In this document: positions 54,118-61,986 of the stretch, piece after piece
Numbering within the stretch: position 1 is the first letter of the stretch
Layout: each line of letters starts with the position of its first letter
NCBI RefSeq assembly: GCF_002243345.2
Contig: NZ_CP022655.2
Coordinates: 2,792,501 to 2,856,500 of the forward strand
Origin: Paenibacillus sp. RUD330
GTDB taxonomy: Bacteria > Bacillota > Bacilli > Paenibacillales > Paenibacillaceae
DNA length: 64,000 nt
Direction: 5' to 3'
Translations under genes and position numbers: made by a program
The notes under the pieces: generated by a model
Told to the model about the DNA's origin: nothing
Database searches by the model: none
The model's input: the letters and a program-made list of their open reading frames with translations, nothing else

Positions 54118-54865
54118 ACCGGACGGCAGCCTCTCCTCCGCCCGATGATGTCCTTTGGTGCACCACGATGTTTCCGCCTTCACTGCGGATTCCGCCGTAA
54201 TCCTCGATTTCCGTCAGCCGTGCAATAAGCGGCATGCCGGTTTTTCCTTGACTATCCACCCAGACAAGGACGGCACCGGAACCGATCTTGGCCATATCCT
54301 CCTGGCCTTCGGCCACTAACTCCTCTGCCTAACCCAGGAAGGAGAGATGACGTTTGAACGGTCCTTCATGAAGCCAGAGACCGACGATGGAATCGGCTCG
54401 TTCCGGAGTGCCGCTTGCCATCGCCAGCGTCGCCGCGAAGCAGTTGGCTCCTGACGTATCGGGGAATCGTCCGTTGTACCTGTTGATCAGGGAACCGGAT
54501 AAAGCCGTCATTTCCCTCGCAATTTCCGGGCTGACGACCTGCGGCTGGAAGCCAAGCTGCTCGTCCAGCCAGCATAACAGCCATTTTTCCTGGATATCTG
54601 CGGACAGAGATTGCCAAAGTCCGTAAGTGAGCTGCATCCATTCAGCATCGCCAACTTGGATCCGATGAATGGAATCCACGGGTACGATCCCTCTTTGCTC
54701 CAGCCAGTCCCACCGATACACCAGACCTAAGGGCTCATATTGGGGCAGGAAGCCTTGGGTCCATACGTTCATCTGCAGATCCGTAATGGTGTTTCCCGTA
54801 CGCATCATTTCGTTACTCGCCTGCTTCGTTTGAATTCGCATGAAAAATGTTGCCGCTGCATGCAT
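54002..54865 (-). pseudogene. Unknown protein gene interrupted by an in-frame amber codon
   Basis: From about 54865 (or ATG 54808 region) the frame encodes 178 residues (DLQMNVWTQGFLPQYEPLGLVYRWDWLEQRGIV ... NCFAATLAMASG ... VGLWLHEGPFKRHLSFLG) and stops at TAG 54329-54331. The same frame then stays open with protein-like text (AEGQEDMAKIGSGAVLVWVDSQGKTGMPLIARLTEIEDYGG) to 54002, where the last third runs antisense into the regulator gene. The stop stands where LGY would be natural, suggesting a Tyr codon turned to TAG. The NCFA segment hints at a cysteine-peptidase-like fold, but I do not recognise the family. The start is uncertain. Confidence 0.55.
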
Positions 54866-54900
54866 GCGGGTTACTCATCGTATCGGAGGCCATAGAAAGA

Positions 54901-54932
54901 AAAAGAAGCCGTCTGCGCAGGCGGCTTCTTTT
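54901..54932 (-). terminator. Intrinsic terminator after the rhodanese gene
   Basis: AAGAAGCCG pairs with CGGCTTCTT; on the minus strand a T-rich run follows, 17 bases past the rhodanese stop. Confidence 0.85.
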
Positions 54933-54949
54933 CCTTCACCTTCGATCCG

Positions 54950-55387
54950 CTATCCGATCAGCGGCGCGTCCACTCCGAGCCTGCCCTCGATCTCGAAGCC
55001 TTCGCGGCGCCAGTACTCGATGCCGCCGATCATCTCCTTCACGTGGAATCCAAGCGCGGCGAGCTTGGCGGCGGCCTTCGTTCCGGCGTTGCAGGCCGGG
55101 CTCCAGCAGTAGGCGACGATCGGCGTCCGGAGGTCCAGGGACTGGACCGATTCGGCGTTGATCAGCCTGTGGTGGAGACTGACCGCGCCGGGAATATGGC
55201 CGTCTGCATAAGCTTCCGGCGAGCGGGCATCCAGCAGCACGAACGACCCGATGCCATGCACCCGATCGTGGCGGACGTCGGATGGATCCGTCTCTACCGC
55301 CAGCTTGGCGGCAAAATGGCGGCCGGCCTCAAGCGGCGGCGCGAAGGGGGTTTCTTCAACGAGAGATGATGCGAATGAGCTTGTCAT
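54950..55387 (-). CDS. Rhodanese-like domain protein
   Basis: A 145-residue single-domain sulfurtransferase. VLLDARSPEAYADGHIPGAVSLHH is the conserved N-terminal block and the active-site loop is YCWSPACNAGTKAAAKLAALGF, with the catalytic Cys followed by an enlarged loop; IGGIEYWRREGFEIE ends the domain. It would move sulfane sulfur onto a thiol acceptor in the cytoplasm. GGAGGCTGAAGG precedes the ATG. Confidence 0.9.
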   Translation of the reverse strand: MTSSFASSLVEETPFAPPLEAGRHFAAKLAVETDPSDVRHDRVHGIGSFVLLDARSPEAYADGHIPGAVSLHHRLINAESVQSLDLRTPIVAYCWSPACNAGTKAAAKLAALGFHVKEMIGGIEYWRREGFEIEGRLGVDAPLIG

Positions 55388-55486
55388 GATCCTTCAGCCT
55401 CCTGTCGGTCCTCGGGGAACCTTTCGTGAAGACAGCTTACCATGAACCCGACTGCTGCCGTTATCGGCCGTTTTCGATTCCAGGCA

Positions 55487-56395
55487 TCATTCGTTTCGAT
55501 GGATAGCCGTCTCTTTCCCGCTGAAAGAGTCGCTCATGACATCAACAAAGGCCTCGAACGCTTGCGAGACCCTTCTCCGCTTGGCGTACAGCAGCTGAAT
55601 GCAGAAGCGGAACCCGGGATGATCCAGACTTGCGGCATGAAGCTTGCCGCTTGCGATCTCCTCCTCGACGGCGATTCTCGGCAGAAGAGCGATTCCCAGC
55701 CCGTAGCCGACGCCCTGCTTGATCGCCTGCAGGCTGCCGAATTCATACGAGAGCCTGCATGGCACTGCTTCCCTGCGAAGCGATTGCAGCAGCAAGGCCC
55801 GGTACGTGCAGCCCTCCTCGGTAAGAATGACGGTTTCACCCTCCAGATCCCGCAGCGACAGCGTGTTCCGAGTGCCGAAGCGATGCTCCGGAGAGGTCAC
55901 GATGAGCAGATCCTGCTCCTGGACCAAGCGCACATGAAGCTCGGGATCGGCATAGGGCGGGTCGAGAATGAAACCGGCGTCGAGACTGCCCTCCTTGACC
56001 ATTTTGATGATTTGCGGTTCATTGCCGGGAACGAGAGCCACATTCATATCCGGATGGCCTTGGCCGAAAATCTGCAGCCGCTTGGGCAAGTAATAAGAGG
56101 CGACCGTCTCGATCGTCCCGATCGTGAGCGTGCCTTTGCCGCCCGAAGCGACCGCATCCCTCGATTCCGCATGCAGGCTGAGAATCTGCCTGGCGTAGCC
56201 CAGCAGCGTTTCCCCGGACTCGGTCATAGCCATTTTCCTCCCCCGTCGCTCCAGCAGGACGGCTCCATAAGCCTCCTCGAGCTTCTGGATCTGGGCCGTT
56301 ACGCTCGACTGGGCATAACCGAGCCGTTCGGCGGCTTCCGTGTAGCTGCCTCTGTCCGCGACCTCGACAAAGGTGCGAAGATACGTAAGCTCTAT
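55487..56395 (-). CDS. LysR family transcriptional regulator with apparent ATA start
   Basis: A LysR regulator of about 302 residues. The N-terminal helix-turn-helix reads IELTYLRTFVEVADRGSYTEAAERLGYAQSSVTAQIQKLEEAYGAVLLER and the effector domain has LTIGTIETVASYYLP, FILDPPYADPELHV and VGYGLGIALLPRIAVEEE. Family proteins start a few residues before the first helix, exactly where ATA (56393-56395) stands eight bases after a perfect AAGGAGG (56404-56410). No ATG, GTG or TTG is at that site; the next upstream ATG (56503) would add 36 odd residues and lies inside the ABC gene. It follows the ABC exporter genes. Confidence 0.82.
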   Translation of the reverse strand: MELTYLRTFVEVADRGSYTEAAERLGYAQSSVTAQIQKLEEAYGAVLLERRGRKMAMTESGETLLGYARQILSLHAESRDAVASGGKGTLTIGTIETVASYYLPKRLQIFGQGHPDMNVALVPGNEPQIIKMVKEGSLDAGFILDPPYADPELHVRLVQEQDLLIVTSPEHRFGTRNTLSLRDLEGETVILTEEGCTYRALLLQSLRREAVPCRLSYEFGSLQAIKQGVGYGLGIALLPRIAVEEEIASGKLHAASLDHPGFRFCIQLLYAKRRRVSQAFEAFVDVMSDSFSGKETAIHRNE

Positions 56396-56432
56396 ATTCT
56401 TCTCCTCCTTCCCTGCTTCCGAGATGCAGCCT

Positions 56433-58187
56433 TCAAGATACGCTCTGGAAATGCCGGGCGTGCAGATCCTGATACAGCCCTTGAACCGAAGAGAGCTGGT
56501 CATGACTGCCCTGCTGAACGATCCGGCCTCCGTCCACGACCAGTATCGTGTCCGCAGCCCGGATCGTGCTGAGCCGATGGGCGATCACGAAGCTCGTCCT
56601 TCCTTCCATCAGAACCCCCATCGCCTGCTGGATGCGCAGCTCGGCCAGCGTATCGACGCTGCTCGTCGCCTCGTCCAGGATCAGAATATCGGGATCGGCC
56701 AGCAGCGTGCGGGCGATGGAGAGCAGCTGCCGCTGCCCTTGGCTGAGGCTGCCGCCGTCAGCCGACAGCTCCGTGTCGTAGCCGTCCGGCATTCGGATGA
56801 TGAACTCGTGGGCGGATGCGGCCTTGGCCGCGCGTTCAATCTCTGCATCCGAAGCGTCGAGACGGCCGTAGCGGATATTGTCGCGGACTTTCCCCTTGAA
56901 CAGGACGCTGTCCTGCAGGACGATGCCGATGCGGGAACGGAGCGTTCTCTTGTCCATCTTCCCGATTTCTTCGCCGCCGATCGATATGACGCCCGAGGTC
57001 GGCTCGTAGAAGCGTGCCAGCAGCGACATGATCGTCGTCTTGCCGGCTCCGGTCGGTCCTACGAGAGCGGTCATACTGCCCGGCTCCGAGCGGAAGCTGA
57101 TCTCCTCGAGGATGGAGGCCTCCGGCGAATAGGCGAACCCGACCCGGTCGAAGACCACCGCGGAATTCCGCAGCGAACGGCCGGTGCCCGGCAATGGCTC
57201 TGACGGCTCCGGCCCGTCATGCTCCGACGGGACATCCATCGTCTCGAACACCCTCTCCGCCCCGGCGATTCCGGCCTGGATGAGATTGTACTGGTTGGCC
57301 AGCTCGTTGATTGGGGAGCTGAACTGCTTGGAATAGGCCAGGAAGCTGACGATGACGCCGGCCGATGCATGGCCGCCGGCGGCCAGCCAGCCTCCGGCAG
57401 CGGCGATGAGCAGGTAGTTCAGATGGCCGAGCACATTCATGGACGGTCCCATGAGGCCGGAGATGATTTGGGCTTTGACGCCCGCCGTTCTCAGCCTGCC
57501 GTTCATCTCGCCGAACTCCTGCTCCGCACGCTCTTCCTGATTGAACAGCGTGACGATCCGCCTTCCGGAGACGGTCTCCTCCGTGTAGCCGTTGATGGCG
57601 CCCAGCTCCAGCTGCTGCAGCCGGAACTGCTTCTTCGTCGCGGCGCCTATGCGCCTGGATGCGAGGAATATCAGAGGAACCGTCGATATGGCGATCACAG
57701 TCAGCACCGGCTGCAGCCAGATCATGACCGCGAAGCTGCCGACGATCGAGAGCACGCTCGACAGCAGCTGCACCAGGCTTTGGTTCAACGTATTGGATAC
57801 GTTCTCGATGTCGTTGGTCGCCCGGCTCATGAGGTCGCCTTGCTTTTTGCCGGTAAAATAGCGCAGGGGCAGATTCTGGATATGGCCGAACAGATCGCCT
57901 CTCATCTTCCAGACCGTTCTCTGGGACACCGAAGCGAGCAGGCGCGCTTGAATCCAGGCGACAAAAGCGGATGCCGCATAAACGGAGGCCAGCAGCAGGC
58001 AGGCCCGCGCAAGGCCCGCCCTCTCCTTCGGAATGATGAAGCCGTCGATGGCTCGCCCGAGCAGATAAGGACCGGCAAGCGTCAAGGCGGAAGCGGCGAT
58101 CGTGAAGACGGCAATGAAGAGAAGGGAACGATGTTGTCCCTTCAGATAGGAACCGACCCTCTTGAGAGGGGATGGGGGCTTGGACAT
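56433..58187 (-). CDS. ABC exporter half-transporter, canonical ATPase (BmrD-like)
   Basis: A 584-residue half-transporter: six membrane helices in the first 330 residues and one ATPase domain. Walker A is GPTGAGKTT, the signature is LSQGQRQLLSIAR, Walker B is ILILDEATSSVDT with the catalytic Glu. Helix 1-2 text RSLLFIAVFTIAASALTLAGPYLLGRAIDGFII is typical of multidrug or lipid exporters. It is paired with the degenerate partner upstream (4 bases between), as in the B. subtilis heterodimer BmrC/BmrD. The ATG at 58187 follows AAGGAG. Probable drug export; substrate unproven. Confidence 0.9.
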   Translation of the reverse strand: MSKPPSPLKRVGSYLKGQHRSLLFIAVFTIAASALTLAGPYLLGRAIDGFIIPKERAGLARACLLLASVYAASAFVAWIQARLLASVSQRTVWKMRGDLFGHIQNLPLRYFTGKKQGDLMSRATNDIENVSNTLNQSLVQLLSSVLSIVGSFAVMIWLQPVLTVIAISTVPLIFLASRRIGAATKKQFRLQQLELGAINGYTEETVSGRRIVTLFNQEERAEQEFGEMNGRLRTAGVKAQIISGLMGPSMNVLGHLNYLLIAAAGGWLAAGGHASAGVIVSFLAYSKQFSSPINELANQYNLIQAGIAGAERVFETMDVPSEHDGPEPSEPLPGTGRSLRNSAVVFDRVGFAYSPEASILEEISFRSEPGSMTALVGPTGAGKTTIMSLLARFYEPTSGVISIGGEEIGKMDKRTLRSRIGIVLQDSVLFKGKVRDNIRYGRLDASDAEIERAAKAASAHEFIIRMPDGYDTELSADGGSLSQGQRQLLSIARTLLADPDILILDEATSSVDTLAELRIQQAMGVLMEGRTSFVIAHRLSTIRAADTILVVDGGRIVQQGSHDQLSSVQGLYQDLHARHFQSVS

Positions 58188-58191
58188 GACG

Positions 58192-59931
58192 TCACGCTCC
58201 TTGCTGGGAGTCGGCCAGCTGCCGGTACAGGACGCTGCTGGCGAGAAGCTCCTCATGGCTGCCGACTGCGGTCAATTTTCCATTTTCGAGAACCGCGATG
58301 CGGTCCATTCCCGCCAGCGCCGAGATGCGCTGCGAGATGACGATCAGGGTCGTATCGTCCCTTCGTTCCAGCTTCTCTCTCAGCCTGGCGTCCGTCGAGG
58401 CGTCCAGCGCGCTCGAGCTGTCATCCAGAATGAGGATATCCGGCTGCAGGAGCAGCGTACGGGCGATAGCCACCCGCTGCTTCTGTCCGCCGCTGAGGTT
58501 CACGCCGCGCTGCCCGAGCATCGCCTCATATCGTTCAGGAATCGCATCGATGAAGGCCTTGGCCTGCGCATCGACGGCAGCCGCTTCGATGGCATCGTCA
58601 GCCGCGCCTGGACAGCCGTAGGCGATATTGTCGCGGATGGAGCCGCTGAACAGATGCGCTTGCTGCAGGACGATTCCAACCCGCTTCCGAAGCTCTCCGC
58701 GCTCCCACTGCTTCAATGGAAGTCCATCCAGCAGCACTTCGCCCTCGGTGGGCTCCAGCAAGCCGGCCATCAGCCCTGCAAGCGTGGACTTGCCCGCTCC
58801 GTTGATGCCGGCAATGCCGATCCGTTCTCCTTCGCGGACGGACAGATCGATTCCTGCCAGCGCAGCCGGCTGCGGACGCCCATCCCTATCCGGATACCGA
58901 TACCCCGCCCCACGAAGCTCCAGGCAAGACTCTTCTCTTCCGGTCCTCGCCGGAATCACGGTCTCTTGGGCGGATGCCGACTTGTTCGTTTCCGCCTCCA
59001 GCACCTCCCGGATTCTCCGCGCGGATGCCTGAGCCCGGCCGATCGTCATGAGATGGTTGCCGAGGTTCATCGTGGCGAACAGAAGCTGGCTGATATAGGT
59101 CAAGAATGCGGCCAGCTCACCGGGCTGCAGGCCGCCGCTGCGGGTCAGCGCCCCGCCGTACCAGAGCGCCGCCACCGTGCTGAAATTCAGCACGATGGCG
59201 AGCAGCGGACCGTTGAGCGCGGCAAGCCGGGCCGCGCGCAGGCTCGCATCCAGGAAGCGGTTGTTGGCGGCGCCGAACCGCTCCCGCTCGTGAGCGGCGC
59301 GCACGAACGCCTTGACGACCCGGATGCCGGACAGATTCTCTTGCAGAATCGCGTTGACCCGATCCATCGCTCTCTGCACCGATCCGAACAGCGGAACCGA
59401 GCGGCGGGTCGTGAATGCCAGCAGCAGCGCGAGCAGCGGAATCATGACGATCAGCACGAGGGACAGCCTCGGGCTGATGACGATGCACATGACGATGCTG
59501 CCGGCAACAATGAACACGCTGCGGGCAAGCATCCGCAGCGCCACAAGGATGACCTGCTGCAGCTGGGCGATGTCACCGGTGAGCCGGGTCATCAGGCTGC
59601 CCGTTCCGAAGCGGTCGACGGTGTCCAATCCAAGCCGCTGCACCTTGCCGTACAAGCTGGCGCGCAGATCATGCCCGGCATTCTGCGAAGCGAGCGTGGA
59701 ATAGACCGTGCACAGCACTCCGCCTGCCAGGCCGACAAGGGCTGCGCCGAGCATGTAAGGAGCTGTCCGCAGCACCTGCGACGGATCCGATTTCATGATG
59801 CCCTGGTCGACGATCGCGGCCATGAATGTCGGCTGCAGCAAATCCATCGCGACCTCGAGCAGCATGAACAGCGGCGCTGCGACGGCCGCCCACCGATAAG
59901 GCGCGAGCTTCGCTGACAGGAGCTTGATCAT
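58192..59931 (-). CDS. ABC exporter half-transporter, degenerate-site ATPase (BmrC-like)
   Basis: A 579-residue half-transporter with six membrane helices and one ATPase domain. Walker A is GINGAGKST and the signature LSGGQKQRVAIAR is intact, but Walker B reads LILDDSSSALD, with Asp in place of the catalytic Glu. That change is the mark of the BmrC-type partner in heterodimeric exporters, where only one of two ATP sites is hydrolytic. Its ATG overlaps the PadR stop as ATGA, so repressor and exporter form one operon. Confidence 0.9.
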   Translation of the reverse strand: MIKLLSAKLAPYRWAAVAAPLFMLLEVAMDLLQPTFMAAIVDQGIMKSDPSQVLRTAPYMLGAALVGLAGGVLCTVYSTLASQNAGHDLRASLYGKVQRLGLDTVDRFGTGSLMTRLTGDIAQLQQVILVALRMLARSVFIVAGSIVMCIVISPRLSLVLIVMIPLLALLLAFTTRRSVPLFGSVQRAMDRVNAILQENLSGIRVVKAFVRAAHERERFGAANNRFLDASLRAARLAALNGPLLAIVLNFSTVAALWYGGALTRSGGLQPGELAAFLTYISQLLFATMNLGNHLMTIGRAQASARRIREVLEAETNKSASAQETVIPARTGREESCLELRGAGYRYPDRDGRPQPAALAGIDLSVREGERIGIAGINGAGKSTLAGLMAGLLEPTEGEVLLDGLPLKQWERGELRKRVGIVLQQAHLFSGSIRDNIAYGCPGAADDAIEAAAVDAQAKAFIDAIPERYEAMLGQRGVNLSGGQKQRVAIARTLLLQPDILILDDSSSALDASTDARLREKLERRDDTTLIVISQRISALAGMDRIAVLENGKLTAVGSHEELLASSVLYRQLADSQQGA

Positions 59932-60818
59932 TTGCCGGGTGCCTCGGCCTCGCCCGGCTGAACGTCATCTTCTTCGCCTTGCTCCAGTCCATCCAGCCAG
60001 GCTTTCAGAACGGCGTATGCGTCCGCCAGAGGCGAAGCCTTTCCTGTCTCCTCAGGCGAGGCAGATGCCGCAGCCATCAATTCAACCCCGTATTGGACCA
60101 TGCTGTTCCAATCCAGCAGGCTGAGATCGGGCCCCTTTTCGCCGCCGTATTCCTCCGCAGCTGCGAGGGAGCGCCGATAGATCTCCTTCATCCGCTGCGC
60201 ATGGGATTTTCTCCAATCCTGCCAGGAAGGCTTGCCTGCATCCGCATCTTCTCCGAGCCTGCGGCGGTGCTCGGCCAGATCCTCCAGCCCTTCCTCCGTG
60301 ATCCGGTAGGAACGGCGGCTGTCCGTCCCGGCTTCGGACGAAATCAGCCCTTTATGCTCCAGCTTCTGCAGCACGGGATAGACGGAGCCGGCGCTTGGGA
60401 TATAGCTGCCGCCGCTCTCCTCCTCCATCGTCTTCATGAGCTGATAGCCATGCATCGGCTCCCGGCTCAGCAGCTGGAGCACGGCATACTTCAAGTGTCC
60501 CCGGTGGAACATCCGACCTCCGCCGTCGCCTCCCCGTCCGCCTCTGCCGCGGAAACGGCCGCCATCCTGGCGGCCGTTTCCGCGGCCTGGATGACGGCCA
60601 TGTCCATGGCCTTTGCCCGGCTTATGTCCGAAATCAGGTCTGGTTCCCTGTCCCTTTCCTTCTCCGAGTCCTTCCCTATCCAGGCGTCCAGCTTGATCCC
60701 TGCCCCCGCCGAGGCCATGTCCATGCTTATGCCGGAAATCGGCAGCTCCGCTTGCCATTGCATGCCGCCGGGCGCTCCGGAACCTCTGTCCGTCCCGGCT
60801 TCGGTTCATATCTCTCAT
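59928..60818 (-). CDS. PadR family regulator with Gly/His/Arg-rich N-terminal extension
   Basis: A 296-residue protein. The first 100 residues are low-complexity, rich in Gly, His and Arg (RHKHGHGLGGGRDQ, GHKPGKGHGHGRHPGRGNG), unlike usual PadR proteins of 110-180 residues. The winged helix follows (HLKYAVLQLLSREPMHGYQLMKTMEEESGGSYIPSAGSVYPVLQKLEHKGLISSE, SRRSYRITEEG) and a helical PadR C-terminal domain ends it. It should repress its own operon and the BmrCD-like exporter until a drug binds. GGAGG lies ten bases before the ATG. A perfect 18-bp hairpin lies inside the extension. Confidence 0.9.
   Translation of the reverse strand: MRDMNRSRDGQRFRSARRHAMASGAADFRHKHGHGLGGGRDQAGRLDREGLGEGKGQGTRPDFGHKPGKGHGHGRHPGRGNGRQDGGRFRGRGGRGGDGGGRMFHRGHLKYAVLQLLSREPMHGYQLMKTMEEESGGSYIPSAGSVYPVLQKLEHKGLISSEAGTDSRRSYRITEEGLEDLAEHRRRLGEDADAGKPSWQDWRKSHAQRMKEIYRRSLAAAEEYGGEKGPDLSLLDWNSMVQYGVELMAAASASPEETGKASPLADAYAVLKAWLDGLEQGEEDDVQPGEAEAPGK
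60546..60586. repeat. Perfect 18-bp inverted repeat inside the PadR gene
   Basis: GCCGCGGAAACGGCCGCC is followed after five bases by its exact reverse complement. It lies in the part encoding the Gly/Arg-rich extension. An mRNA stem this stable could slow ribosomes or polymerase. Confidence 0.9.
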
Positions 60819-60833
60819 CGCAGTCCAGCCTCC

Positions 60834-60892
60834 ATTACGATATATCGCTAACTTCTTAGCTTGAGATTACGATATATCGCATCGAGCGTCAA
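60834..60892 (-). promoter_or_regulatory. PadR-exporter promoter with two PadR-type operators
   Basis: On the minus strand TTGACG (60887-60892) and TAATCT (60864-60869) are 17 bases apart. The palindromic element GCGATATATCGTAAT occurs twice, at 60866-60880 within the promoter spacer and at 60834-60848 just after the likely start, 32 bp apart. CGATATATCG is the kind of site PadR repressors bind, so autoregulation is expected. Confidence 0.75.
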
Positions 60893-61024
60893 ATCATTCT
60901 TTTCGATACATGCAGCGCGCAGGAGCCGCCAGCGCTGTCATCCACCTGAGTCCCGGAAATATGCCGATCATTGCACCGCAAGCCGCTGCCGGGATGGCTG
61001 ATCCGACGTTGTCGCCATGCTTGC

Positions 61025-61064
61025 AAAAAAGACCGTCAAGCTCCCAGGGAGGGAGCCGACGGTC
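61025..61064 (-). terminator. Intrinsic terminator after the YebC gene
   Basis: GACCGTC and GGCTCCC on one arm pair with GGGAGC and GACGGTC on the other, followed by TTTTTT on the minus strand, 15 bases past the stop. Confidence 0.88.
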
Positions 61065-61078
61065 TTCTAGTTGCCATT

Positions 61079-61798
61079 CTATTCTTCATACTCCACGTTA
61101 TGATACACCTGCTGCACGTCCTCGAGATCCTCCAGCGTATCGATGATCTTCTCGAACGGAGCCTCCGCCTCTTCCGGCAAAGTCACGTAGTTCTGAGCGA
61201 GCATCGTCAGCTCGGCGACGGTGAATTCCGAGATGCCGGCGGCCTTGAGCGCTTCCTGCACGGCATGGAATTGATCCGGCTCGGCGTAGACGAGAATGTT
61301 CTCGTCCTCCTCGACGATATCGCGCACGTCCACGTCGGCTTCAAGCATGATCTCCATGATCTCGTCCAGGGACTTGTCCGCCACCCCGATGACGGCAGTC
61401 GCGTCGAACATGTAGGCGACGGAGCCGTTGACGCCCATGTTGCCGCCGTTTTTGCTGAATGCCGCGCGCACGGCCGAAGCCGTCCGGTTCACGTTGTTCG
61501 TCAGCGCGTCGACGATGACCATGGAGCCGTTCGGGCCGAAGCCCTCGTAGCGGAGCTCCTCGTACACTTCGTCCGAGCTTCCCTTCGCCTTGTCGATGGC
61601 GCGGTCGATGATCGCTTTCGGCACGTTGTACGTTTTGGCGCGCTCAAGCACGACGCGCAGGGCGCGGTTCGACTCCGGATCCGGCTCTCCCTTGCGGGCG
61701 GCTACATAGATTTCAAGGCCGAATTTGGCATAGATCCGACTGGTATTGGCGTCTTTCGAGGCTTTTTTTTCCTTGATATTATTCCATTTGCGACCCAT
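61079..61798 (-). CDS. YebC/PmpR family DNA-binding protein
   Basis: A 239-residue YebC-family protein. The N-terminus [44 protein letters not shown] and the blocks [55 protein letters not shown] are those of the YeeI subgroup of Firmicutes. Members regulate transcription, and recent work links the family to relief of ribosome stalling; which applies here is unknown. It stands alone. Confidence 0.94.
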   Translation of the reverse strand: MGRKWNNIKEKKASKDANTSRIYAKFGLEIYVAARKGEPDPESNRALRVVLERAKTYNVPKAIIDRAIDKAKGSSDEVYEELRYEGFGPNGSMVIVDALTNNVNRTASAVRAAFSKNGGNMGVNGSVAYMFDATAVIGVADKSLDEIMEIMLEADVDVRDIVEEDENILVYAEPDQFHAVQEALKAAGISEFTVAELTMLAQNYVTLPEEAEAPFEKIIDTLEDLEDVQQVYHNVEYEE

Positions 61799-61953
61799 TG
61801 TACTCCCGCTTTCCTGTGGATTGTCCCAACCATTATAACCGATTCAGGCCGTCAATGGACAGATGCCCGCGGAGAGATGCTCGCTATCTTTCAAAGCCAC
61901 CGACAGAAACAGGGACTTCGCTATTCTTTTCCGTATCTAAATATCGATGGGAT

Positions 61954-61962
61954 TGGTATAAT
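61954..61962 (+). promoter_or_regulatory. Extended -10 promoter before the methyltransferase gene
   Basis: TGGTATAAT is an extended -10 box (TGn plus TATAAT). Transcription would start near 61969, just before the AGGAGG site, giving a very short leader. Confidence 0.6.
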
Positions 61963-61986
61963 GTGGACCGAACAGGAGGGATTCCC

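Noticed and set aside
60546-60586. Intrinsic terminator
   Set aside because: It lies inside the PadR coding region and has no T-tract on either side.
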